From UBA4717 sp045536775 (GTDB taxonomy: Bacteria > Bacillota > Clostridia > Oscillospirales > CAG-272), in NCBI GenBank assembly GCA_045536775.1, contig JAZSOD010000056.1, forward strand, positions 1-20,632: a DNA stretch of 20,632 nucleotides. Reading direction: 5' to 3'. The notes under the pieces are model-generated. The model saw nothing but the letters and a program-made list of their open reading frames with translations. It was not told where the DNA came from and did not search any database. Positions within the stretch are counted from its first letter, which is position 1, and each line of letters opens with the position of its first letter. Shown in pieces: positions 13,091 through 19,821 of the stretch. A program made the position numbers and the translations under genes.

Positions 13091-14007
13091 ACGTTTTTAC
13101 CTCCCGATGCAAAAATTTTCTTCTTTGTCAGGCGGTTTATGTAAGGATTGAGTATGTTCATAAAGAGTATCGCGAACGAAACACCCTCGGGGTATACGCC
13201 GAAGTAGCGTATCATACAGGTTATGAGTCCTGCACCAATACCAAATATCACCTTACCCCACGAGGTAAACGGCGAGGTAACGTAATCGGTCGCCATAAAG
13301 AAAGCGCCAATGAACAAGCCGCCCGAAAGTATAAGTCCGAGTGCGGCGGTTGCGTCAAAGCCCTCTGCAATAAACGAGAAGACGAAAACGGTACCGATAT
13401 ACAAAACGGGGATATGCCATGTGATCACGCGCTTGGCGATCAAATAAATGCCGCCGACAAGAAGTGCCGCCGCGCAGGTTTCGCCGATGCTTCCGCCATG
13501 CTTTCCGAGGAACAGATCCATAAGCGAAGGCAATTCCTCTGCGGCAAGCGGTGTTGCGCCTGAAACTGCGTCAAAGGGGATCGCCGCCTGAGCCATTGAA
13601 CCAAACGCAACAAGCATAAACACTCTTGCGGTTATCGCGGGGTTAACAAGGTTATTACCGATCCCGCCGAACAGACACTTTACAACTATAATAGCAAAAA
13701 GCGAGCCGACCGCGCACTGCCAAAGCGGAATGTTTGCGGGGAGATTAAGCGCAAGCAAAAGTCCCGTTACTGCGGCGGAAAGGTCGCCTATTGTTTGATC
13801 TTTTTTCGTAATGAGGTTAAATATGGCTTCAAAGCCGACACAGCATATTACGCAAAGCGCAACAACCCAAAGTGCCGGCAAACCGAAGCTGAGCACGCCT
13901 ACAACGGTTGTGGGCAAAAGTGCGATAATCACGTCGCGCATAATTCCCGCTGTGGATCTGCCGCTGTGAATATGGGGAGCGGCCATTACCTTCGTAAGAT
14001 TATTCAC
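13087..14007 (-). CDS. rnfD: Rnf complex subunit RnfD
   Basis: RnfD is a multi-helix membrane subunit with covalent FMN (NqrB/RnfD family). The 306 residues start with a short cytoplasmic part (APHIHSGRSTAGIMRDV) and hold about nine helices. The flavin site D-A-V-S-G-A-T is at 146-152, with T152 as acceptor, matching the ApbE consensus. Other family phrases are GGIGNNLVNPAITARVF at about 114-130 and GALFFMATDYVTSP-like FIGAFFMATDYVTSP near 236-250. The start is GTG, four bases overlapping the rnfC stop (GTGA), with AGGAGG well placed. Together with RnfG this gives at least three possible covalent FMN sites in the complex. Confidence 0.97.
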   Translation of the reverse strand: MNNLTKVMAAPHIHSGRSTAGIMRDVIIALLPTTVVGVLSFGLPALWVVALCVICCVGFEAIFNLITKKDQTIGDLSAAVTGLLLALNLPANIPLWQCAVGSLFAIIVVKCLFGGIGNNLVNPAITARVFMLVAFGSMAQAAIPFDAVSGATPLAAEELPSLMDLFLGKHGGSIGETCAAALLVGGIYLIAKRVITWHIPVLYIGTVFVFSFIAEGFDATAALGLILSGGLFIGAFFMATDYVTSPFTSWGKVIFGIGAGLITCMIRYFGVYPEGVSFAILFMNILNPYINRLTKKKIFASGGKNV

Positions 14008-15323
14008 GATCTGCCCTCCTGTTTCTTCTTTTCTTTAAGTAACTGCTTGGAAAGTCTGTTTATCTGTGCAAGCGGACGGTTTGAAGGGCAGACAAAGCTG
14101 CAGCAGCCGCATTCCATACAGGTGTTTACAGACAATTCCTCGAGTGCCTCCGTGTCTTTCTTCTCATACGCCTCGGCAATATTTGCGGGGGCGAGTCCGA
14201 AGGGACAGGTGTTGACACAAGCTCCGCATCTGATGCAGGCTGTGGTCTTGGGAAGCCACGCTTCCTTGGCTGTAAGAGCCAAAACGGCGTTTGAGTTTGC
14301 AAGCAGAGGGACGTCCGCGCTCGGCACGGTCACGCCCATCATAGGTCCACCGTAAATTATCTTGGCAGGGTCTACGGTAAGTCCCCCACAGAATTCAAAC
14401 AGGTCGTGAAGCGAGGTGCCGATAGGAGCCTCGACGTTCTCGGGCTTTGCTACCGCACCGCCCTCGACTGTTACGCATTTTTTGACAAGCGGCATACCCG
14501 TTTTCAAGTATTCACCGATAGCGGCAAGCGTCGTACAGTTGATGACAACACATCCGACGTCGATGGGAAGCTTGCCCGTGGGTATCTTTCTTTTCGTAGT
14601 ATGATATACCAGCACCTTTTCTCCGCCCTGCGGATAAAGGTTCGGGAGAACTTTTACATCTATCGAAAGCTCGCCGCCAACCGTCCCTGCCATTTCGCGC
14701 ATTGATGCGGTTGCCCATCTGTTATTCTTTTCAATGCCGATTATCACGTTCTTGATACCGAGCACGCGGTAAAGCTCTGTGAGAGCGTATCTCATATCCT
14801 CTGCTCTTGTCAGCATAGTCACCGTGTCGCTCGTAATATACGGCTCACATTCCGCGCCGTTTATTATAAGATATTCAAGGTGACCTGGGTCAACGTCAAG
14901 CTTGACGTGAGTCGGGAAGCCCGCGCCGCCGAGTCCTATAATTCCGCTTTCCCTGAGCGCAGAGATCAGCTCCTCGCGGGTGTTGACCGTGGGGGGGGCG
15001 ATCTCGGAGTCGGGAGTCATCTCTCCGTCGGATTCAATAACGACTGCCGGAGTCACCGAGCCGTCAGCGCAAAGATAGTCTGTAATTTTGGTAACCTTAC
15101 CCGAAACGCTCGAGTGAACGGTTGCCGATATTCTGCCGTCAGCCTCACCTATCTTAGTGCCGACGCAGACGGTATCGCCGACCTTGACAGTCGGGATCGC
15201 GGGACGTCCGATATGCATAGACATCGGTATGGTTACGACCTTGGGCGCTATCATTGATACCGTTGGTTGTTTTATCGTCTGTTTTCTGTGAGGGGTACGA
15301 ACACCCGTGAGAAAAAAAGCCAT
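14004..15323 (-). CDS. rnfC: Rnf complex subunit RnfC
   Basis: RnfC is the cytoplasmic NADH-side subunit, related to Nqo1 of complex I, binding FMN, NAD(H) and iron-sulfur clusters. The 439 residues show GLGGAGFPTHVK at about 130-141 and INGAECEPYITSD at about 154-166 (flavin and nucleotide fold), then two ferredoxin-type cluster motifs: CIRCGACVNTCP at 363-374 and CMECGCCSFVCP at 402-413. The N-terminal stretch has the RnfC barrel-sandwich pattern (VKVGDTVCVGTKIGE). Start ATG at 15321-15323 follows AAAGG and a consensus promoter. It opens the rnfCDGEAB operon, the common clostridial order. Confidence 0.97.
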   Translation of the reverse strand: MAFFLTGVRTPHRKQTIKQPTVSMIAPKVVTIPMSMHIGRPAIPTVKVGDTVCVGTKIGEADGRISATVHSSVSGKVTKITDYLCADGSVTPAVVIESDGEMTPDSEIAPPTVNTREELISALRESGIIGLGGAGFPTHVKLDVDPGHLEYLIINGAECEPYITSDTVTMLTRAEDMRYALTELYRVLGIKNVIIGIEKNNRWATASMREMAGTVGGELSIDVKVLPNLYPQGGEKVLVYHTTKRKIPTGKLPIDVGCVVINCTTLAAIGEYLKTGMPLVKKCVTVEGGAVAKPENVEAPIGTSLHDLFEFCGGLTVDPAKIIYGGPMMGVTVPSADVPLLANSNAVLALTAKEAWLPKTTACIRCGACVNTCPFGLAPANIAEAYEKKDTEALEELSVNTCMECGCCSFVCPSNRPLAQINRLSKQLLKEKKKQEGRS

Positions 15324-15363
15324 TTCCTGATACCTTTCTTCAATAATAATTAACACCGTAAAA

Positions 15364-15392
15364 ATTATACCTTAGAGATCGAATATTGTCAA
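15364..15392 (-). promoter_or_regulatory. consensus promoter of the rnf operon
   Basis: Read on minus: TTGACA (15387-15392), 17-base spacer, TATAAT (15364-15369); both hexamers are perfect. The expected start point is about 35 bases before the rnfC ATG. It suggests constitutive strong expression, as for a main energy-conserving complex. Confidence 0.93.
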
Positions 15393-15475
15393 GTGCAAAT
15401 ACTATGAATATAAGGCATTTTCTCCCCTGAGGCGAAAGTTATTTTTTTAACAATTTTTTCCTTTTTTCAATCAAA

Positions 15476-15822
15476 AAAACGCACCCGTGGGTGCCTGCCA
15501 TAGAGCAGTATACTCTAACTGACAGGAAAAGGACAGAGAGTGTTTTGCATTCTCTGTCCTCTTTTCTTGACAAGCACTGCATTTGTGGACACAAATGCCA
15601 TATCAAATTGGAAGTGATATGCTGACCATGTCAGCGTGATATTTTTGCTTCGCAAAAGTGATATTGCTCCCGATGGTCGCAGTGATATTATATTCGCCTC
15701 TCAAGCTTGCGCAGCGAATACCACTCGGCGATAGCCGAATACCACTGCGAAGCAATAGAACTCGCCGCAGGCGAATATAACTGTGGCACCTGCTCTATCG
15801 CAGGTGCCACAAGGTGCGTTTT
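15476..15822. mobile_element. MITE-like inverted-repeat element
   Basis: A 347-base non-coding unit with 33-base ends that are inverted copies of each other (15476-15508 and 15790-15822; 26 of 33 positions agree, the first 10 and last 9 exactly). Inside are nested hairpins: a GGACAGAGA hairpin, GCATTTGT/ACAAATGC, CATATCA/TGATATG, GCTGAC/GTCAGC, TTTTGC/GCAAAA, and a perfect 11-base TGTGGCACCTG stem. GTGATAT occurs four times in the left half (about 15614, 15636, 15658, 15682), and ATACCAC, its wobble complement on minus, twice in the right half. No transposase is encoded, so if mobile it would need one in trans. The similarity to GTGATAT-type repeats of gut Clostridia is from memory. Confidence 0.65.
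15530..15560 (+). repeat. GGACAGAGA hairpin, second copy
   Basis: AGGACAGAGAGTG (15530-15542) pairs with CATTCTCTGTCCT (15548-15560) with one G-T pair, followed by CTTTTCTT. The core is the same as in the antiporter terminator at 6136-6173. No gene on plus lies upstream to terminate. Confidence 0.75.
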
Positions 15823-15826
15823 CTCT

Positions 15827-16927
15827 TTATTTGGTTTTATCCGATAGCGCTTCGTATATTTCATAGAGATCTTGAGTGCGGTTTGTTCCGAGAACTATAA
15901 TCTCTTTTTCAACCGTCAGCACGATGCAGGGCTTATCTCCCGTATAGGTGAATCTCGTGTAGGTGCCGAACTCGTCGTTTTGGAAGCTGCCGAGCAGAAG
16001 CCTTGCCGAGCCGAAGCCGTATAATCTTGTACCGTCAACGCCATCCTCACGGTATTCGACCGAGTCGATGTCGACGTAGCTTATGCTGACGTCATTCCAA
16101 AAGCTTGCTTCAACCGTAACGGCGCTCTCACCGAGAGTCAGTTCAATATCTCCCGTAAACATAAGAAAACAAACGAGCACGGCGACAACTGCCGAAATAA
16201 TAACGGCTACAACGGTTGCCGTCTTTGAATGCTTAAACATCGACGCAAGCTGCGCGTCGGCATCCTCCTTTGTAAGCTCGCCGTTTTCAAGCTGCTTTTT
16301 GTAAAACCTGTATGAGTATACCGTGGGAAGCACTACGCATAAAAGTATTAAAGCGATCGCGAATATGGGAAAGCTCTTTTCGGGAAGAAATATTCCGAGA
16401 AGACACAGAACACCCATTGCAACGTACACCTTGCCGCCAAAACGGTGGGTCGCATTCCAGTTTTCGTCACTTGAGTAAGTCCACTTTATCTTTATACCCG
16501 CAGTCTTGTTGCGTGTGGTTTTCGGCAAATAGTTACCGATGACTATAAACATCACCGCAAGCAGCACGAAAACCGACGAATAGATATTAGCCGTATATCC
16601 GAGCGCAATGGCAGTAACCATACCGCAGGTGAAAAGCGACATTACGGGCATGATCCAGAACATTATTCCCGTAACCTTTGCGCTCTGCTCGTTGTTTTTA
16701 TCAATTGCAGCAGTAACACCTATGCACAGCCAGTGTATTGCGAGAAGTATAAACGGCATCATAACAAAGAAGGTCATAGGTGCCATAAATCCGTCGGGCG
16801 TTCCGTGAAGATCAAAATGCACCGCTATCCTCTCGGGAAGTATTTTGTCGGCAAAAAGTCCGAACAGTACGGGAAGCAGGGTTATCAACGAGGAAATTAT
16901 AAGCTTCCATTTGTATTTCTTAATCAT
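15827..16927 (-). CDS. SdpI family membrane protein with DUF1648
   Basis: A 366-residue membrane protein. Residues about 13-65 form a DUF1648 unit (PERIAVHFDLHGTPDGFMAP). Residues about 118-200 hold the SdpI signature GNYLPKTTRNKTAGIKIKWT with WNATHRFGG, and a further helix at about 236-257 leads to an exported or cytoplasmic C-terminal domain with strands of PH-like character (DIDSVEYREDG, GFGSARLLLGSF). In Bacillus subtilis, SdpI gives immunity to the SdpC toxin and also sequesters the repressor SdpR. Here the ArsR-type regulator gene lies directly upstream and overlaps by eight bases, the same pairing, but no sdpC is visible. A general envelope stress or immunity sensor is the likely role. 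Confidence 0.9.
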   Translation of the reverse strand: MIKKYKWKLIISSLITLLPVLFGLFADKILPERIAVHFDLHGTPDGFMAPMTFFVMMPFILLAIHWLCIGVTAAIDKNNEQSAKVTGIMFWIMPVMSLFTCGMVTAIALGYTANIYSSVFVLLAVMFIVIGNYLPKTTRNKTAGIKIKWTYSSDENWNATHRFGGKVYVAMGVLCLLGIFLPEKSFPIFAIALILLCVVLPTVYSYRFYKKQLENGELTKEDADAQLASMFKHSKTATVVAVIISAVVAVLVCFLMFTGDIELTLGESAVTVEASFWNDVSISYVDIDSVEYREDGVDGTRLYGFGSARLLLGSFQNDEFGTYTRFTYTGDKPCIVLTVEKEIIVLGTNRTQDLYEIYEALSDKTK

Positions 16928-17195
16928 TGTTACAATCTCCCTTCAGATCTGCTATCCATAGCATTATTTCCTCGAGCACCGAGGCGTTAAGCTCGTAATA
17001 AATAAATTTGCCCTCACGTCTGTCGCGGATAAGGTCGGCGTCCTTCAAGACCGACAGGTGTCTTGAAATTGCCGCGCCAGTTACGTCAAAGCGCTCGACT
17101 ATATCCCCCGCAGACATTCTTCCCTCTTTCAAAAGGTTGAGAATTTCTCTGCGTATGGGGTCGGAGAGGGCTTTCATAGTGTTTTGAAGTCCCAT
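16920..17195 (-). CDS. ArsR family repressor, SdpR-like
   Basis: A 91-residue winged-helix regulator: ALSDPIRREILNLLKEGRMS, then AGDIVERFDVTGAAISRHLS with the recognition helix, then LKDADLIRDRREGKFIYYEL as the wing. It lacks the paired cysteines of metal-sensing ArsR proteins, which fits SdpR-type members controlled by a membrane partner. The ATG at 17193-17195 follows AAAGGA; an ATG further upstream lies inside the operator and is rejected. The gene is first in a two-gene operon with the SdpI-like protein. A palindrome over its start point argues for autorepression. Confidence 0.93.
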   Translation of the reverse strand: MGLQNTMKALSDPIRREILNLLKEGRMSAGDIVERFDVTGAAISRHLSVLKDADLIRDRREGKFIYYELNASVLEEIMLWIADLKGDCNND

Positions 17196-17216
17196 TGTCT
17201 TTTTCCTTTCATTTAA

Positions 17217-17238
17217 CATTTAACTTAACTGTTAAATG
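17217..17238. promoter_or_regulatory. SdpR-type operator
   Basis: Perfect palindrome CATTTAAC-TTAACT-GTTAAATG. It covers the expected transcription start of the promoter at 17240-17268, the usual place for an ArsR-family repressor site. Assignment to the adjacent regulator is inference. Confidence 0.75.
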
Positions 17239-17239
17239 T

Positions 17240-17268
17240 ATTGTACCACAGTTTTTTGCCATTGTCAA
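17240..17268 (-). promoter_or_regulatory. promoter of the sdpR-sdpI-like operon
   Basis: Read on minus: TTGACA (17263-17268), 17-base spacer, TACAAT (17240-17245), directly before the palindromic operator. Confidence 0.87.
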
Positions 17269-17307
17269 GGGGAGACAGAAAAATTTTTCGGGCAAATTCC
17301 GTCCCTG

Positions 17308-17336
17308 TTGAAAATCTGCTTGATTTGTGGTAAAAT
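17308..17336 (+). promoter_or_regulatory. promoter of the chromate transporter pair
   Basis: TTGAAA (17308-17313), 17-base spacer, TAAAAT (17331-17336), 28 bases before the start codon. It is divergent from the sdpR-like promoter, with 39 bases between the two -35 boxes. Confidence 0.75.
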
Positions 17337-17363
17337 GTAGCCAGTACTCAGGGGAGAATTATA

Positions 17364-17939
17364 ATGAAAAAATATTTTGATCTTTTCTTCACGATGCTAA
17401 AGGTCGGGCTTTTCACGTTCGGCGGCGGTTACGCCATGATTGCGCTTCTTGAAAACGAATTCGTATCAAAGCGTGACTGGCTTGATCGGGACGAGTTTCT
17501 TGATATGACCGCTATCGCCGAGTCAACTCCCGGCCCCATCGCAATTAACGCCGCGACCTATATCGGCTACAAGCTTTACGGCTTTGGGGGCGCACTCGGG
17601 GCAACCGTCGCAATATGTATTCCCTCATTCGTTATTATATACCTGATATCCCTGTTTTTTGACGCGTTTCTTTCACTCACTCTCGTGGCATACGCATTCA
17701 AAGGGATCAAGGCTTGCGTTATATACCTTATTCTGTCGGCAGGCTTCAGGATGCTCGCTCAGATAAAGAAAACGCCCTTTAACGTCATAGCAGTTTTTGC
17801 CGTAACGGCTTCTATGATAGTCTTTTCACGTCTCTCGGTCAGCTTCTCATCGGTATTCTACGTTCTGATATTCGGCTGTGCGGGAGTCGCCGTCTACCTC
17901 TGCAGAAGATTCTGCGATAGCAAGGAGGCGAAAAAATGA
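17364..17939 (+). CDS. chromate transporter family protein, first half
   Basis: A 191-residue half-size member of the CHR family. Bacillota often encode ChrA as two short proteins that pair. Signatures are FTFGGGYAMIALL at about residues 17-29, AIAESTPGPIAINAATYIG at about 50-68 and GFGGALGATVAICIPSF at about 73-89, with five or six hydrophobic segments. GGGGAG precedes the ATG. Known members export chromate or take up sulfate-like anions by proton coupling; in a gut anaerobe the natural substrate is open. It overlaps the second gene by four bases (ATGA), so the two products are made together. Confidence 0.95.
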   Translation: MKKYFDLFFTMLKVGLFTFGGGYAMIALLENEFVSKRDWLDRDEFLDMTAIAESTPGPIAINAATYIGYKLYGFGGALGATVAICIPSFVIIYLISLFFDAFLSLTLVAYAFKGIKACVIYLILSAGFRMLAQIKKTPFNVIAVFAVTASMIVFSRLSVSFSSVFYVLIFGCAGVAVYLCRRFCDSKEAKK

Positions 17940-18508
17940 TCTGTCTCGAGCTGTTTTTAAGCTTTTTTAAAATCGGCGCGGTCTCCTTTGGCGGCGGCTA
18001 TGCTATGATATCGTTCATACGCGAGACCGCACTTGCACACGGGTGGCTTGACGAAGCGGCGCTTCTTGACATGATAGCGGTCGCAGAATCAACGCCCGGT
18101 CCTATCGCGGTCAATATGGCGACGTTTGTCGGCTCGTCACAGGCGGGCATTCTCGGCGCGCTCACGGCGACGCTCGGTGTTGTTCTTCCCTCGTTTACCG
18201 TCATACTCGTGATATCGGCACTGATACGCAATCTGCTTAAATACGAGGGCGTGCAGGCTTTTCTCGGCGGAGTACGTCCCTCTGTTGTCGGTCTGATACT
18301 CGGAACTGCCGCGCTTTTGTTCTCAAGCACGGTCCTTGGTGTCAGCAAGCTCGGTGACGCCGTCTCGGTCGACCTCAGAGGCTTGATCATATTCGCACTT
18401 TTATGGGTAGTTGCGCTCATATACAAGCACTTTGCAAAAAAGAAGCCCTCACCTATCGCAATGATACTCTTATCCGCAATTCTTGGAATGCTCTTGTATT
18501 CAATTTAA
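17936..18508 (+). CDS. chromate transporter family protein, second half
   Basis: A 190-residue partner of the preceding protein, with the same family pattern: VSFGGGYAMISFI at about residues 15-27, AVAESTPGPIAVNMATFVG at about 48-66 and GALTATLGVVLPSF at about 74-87. The two proteins are recognisably homologous along this part, as expected for the N and C halves of a duplicated ChrA. Membrane segments fill the chain. It is the last gene of the two-gene unit and is followed by a hairpin terminator. Confidence 0.95.
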   Translation: MICLELFLSFFKIGAVSFGGGYAMISFIRETALAHGWLDEAALLDMIAVAESTPGPIAVNMATFVGSSQAGILGALTATLGVVLPSFTVILVISALIRNLLKYEGVQAFLGGVRPSVVGLILGTAALLFSSTVLGVSKLGDAVSVDLRGLIIFALLWVVALIYKHFAKKKPSPIAMILLSAILGMLLYSI

Positions 18509-18557
18509 GAAAAAACACCTGCTTCATTGTTGTGCTCCATTTTGTACGGACAGCACA

Positions 18558-18608
18558 AAAAAGCACCCAATGGTAGAATTAAAGAACTACCATAGGAGGT
18601 GCTTTTTG
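18558..18608 (+). terminator. terminator of the chromate transporter pair
   Basis: Outer stem AAAAAGCACC (18558-18567) with GGTGCTTTTT (18598-18607) and inner stem ATGGTAG/CTACCAT (18570-18576 with 18587-18593). CGGACA (18547-18552) and TGTCCG (18613-18618) could close a larger stem. The T run is short (five), so efficiency is uncertain. Confidence 0.7.
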
Positions 18609-18702
18609 TCATTGTCCGTTTTTAATGGACTTGTTCTGTCGGACACAGCTTTTTTACACCCCCGAAACAGAATTTCGATGCAATAAATCGTCTTCAAAGC
18701 TA

Positions 18703-18731
18703 TTGCAATAATTTCTAAATTATGTTATAAT
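18703..18731 (+). promoter_or_regulatory. pheST promoter
   Basis: TTGCAA (18703-18708), 17-base spacer, perfect TATAAT (18726-18731) with extended -10 TG (18723-18724). The start point would be about 18738, leaving a leader of some 30 bases. That is too short for a T-box or attenuator and rules out an in-frame ATG at 18735 as start of pheS. Confidence 0.83.
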
Positions 18732-18770
18732 ACTATGAATTATTTTATTTTTTCAAACGAGGTTTTTGAA

Positions 18771-19808
18771 ATGAAGGATAAATTAGACGCGCTGCTCCGA
18801 GACGGAGCCGCAAAGATCGAAGCCGCGCAGACCGAAGCCGAGCTTCAGGAAATAAAAGGTGCCTTGCTCGGAAAGCAGGGCGCCGTAACCGAGCTTCTCA
18901 AGGAGATTCCCAAGCTCGACGTTTCACTCAGACCCGAAATGGGTAAGGCTGTCAACAACGTCAAGAATCTTCTTGCAGAGCAGATCGAGGGCAGACGCGA
19001 GGAGCTTAAGCTCAAGGCGTCCGAGATCTCTCCCGACTTTGACTGCACTCTCCCCGGCATTGAGCCGCAGATCGGCGGTCTCCATCCCATCACCCAGATG
19101 TGCTATGACTTAAACGACGCATTTCGCTCAATGGGCTTTGAAATTTATCAGGGCCCCGAAATAACCAGCGAATACTACGCGTTTGACAATCTTAACTTCC
19201 CTCCCAATCACCCTGCAAGAGAAAGCATGGACACCTATTGGCTCGAGGGACACGATTCGGGCGAGGCAAACGAAAAGCTTTGTCTTCGTCCTCACCTCAC
19301 GGGTGGCAGCGTCCGCTATATGCAAACTCACAAGCCTCCTTACCGCTTCGTTTACCCCGGAAGAGTTTACAGAAACGAAACCACCGACGCCCGTCACGAG
19401 CGCGCCTTCTTCCAGTATGAAGCGCTTATCGTTGACAAGGATCTGACGTACACCTCGGGTAAGGTCATGATAAAGAGCATTCTCTCGAAGGTGTTCGGGC
19501 AGGACGTTCCCGTGCGTATGAGAGCAGGCTTCTTCCCCTTCGTTGAGCCCGGCTTTGAAATAGATATGGGTTGTCTTGTGTGCGGCGGCAAGGGCTGCAG
19601 CGTGTGCAAGCACGTAGGCTGGATAGAGATCATGCCCGGCGGTACTCCTCACCCCAACGTACTCCGTGCGGCAGGCGTTGACCCCGACGAGTACACAGGC
19701 TTCTACGTTAACATCGGTCTTGACAGACTCGTTATGATGCGCTACGGCGTTGATGACGTGCGTATGTTCCACGGAACAGACCTCAGATTCTTAAAGCAGT
19801 TCCATTGA
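18771..19808 (+). CDS. pheS: phenylalanyl-tRNA synthetase alpha subunit
   Basis: Catalytic alpha subunit of the (alpha-beta)2 enzyme that charges tRNA-Phe. The 345 residues have an N-terminal coiled coil for tRNA binding (about 1-85), then the class II core: GFEIYQGPEITSEYYAFD, motif 2 around GRVYRNETTDARHERAFFQY (197-216) and motif 3 around NIGLDRLVMMRYGVDDVR. Cysteines at 268, 271, 276 and 279 (CLVCGGKGCSVCK) form a knuckle seen in many Gram-positive PheS. The Phe-site strand reads LRPHLTGGSVRYM where most PheS have LR-THTS-type sequence; the key His and the Q-x-E of FQYEA are kept. ATG at 18771 has GAGG upstream. It is 13 bases from pheT. Confidence 0.97.
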   Translation: MKDKLDALLRDGAAKIEAAQTEAELQEIKGALLGKQGAVTELLKEIPKLDVSLRPEMGKAVNNVKNLLAEQIEGRREELKLKASEISPDFDCTLPGIEPQIGGLHPITQMCYDLNDAFRSMGFEIYQGPEITSEYYAFDNLNFPPNHPARESMDTYWLEGHDSGEANEKLCLRPHLTGGSVRYMQTHKPPYRFVYPGRVYRNETTDARHERAFFQYEALIVDKDLTYTSGKVMIKSILSKVFGQDVPVRMRAGFFPFVEPGFEIDMGCLVCGGKGCSVCKHVGWIEIMPGGTPHPNVLRAAGVDPDEYTGFYVNIGLDRLVMMRYGVDDVRMFHGTDLRFLKQFH

Positions 19809-19821
19809 GGAGGCACAGACA

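Larger units (their letters stand above)
15324..15826. other. gene-free gap between rnfC and the sdpI-like gene
   Basis: Holds the rnf promoter near the rnfC side; the rest is an inverted-repeat element (15476-15822) annotated separately. I see no gene. Confidence 0.7.

Noticed and set aside
15600..15780. CRISPR-like spacing of GTGATAT motifs
   Set aside because: The repeats are only seven bases, and the unequal gaps are filled with hairpins; better explained as nested stems of an inverted-repeat element.
18540..18650. Insertion sequence end suggested by CGGACA/TGTCCG and TGTCGGACA motifs
   Set aside because: No transposase fragment, target duplication or second end is visible; the hairpin is sufficiently explained as a terminator.
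18735..18770. Earlier in-frame ATG for pheS
   Set aside because: It lies at or before the predicted transcription start and lacks a ribosome site; ATG at 18771 has GAGG and fits the family N-terminus.
18509..18770. T-box leader in front of pheST
   Set aside because: The consensus promoter leaves only about 30 bases of leader and no T-box core or stem-loops follow it.
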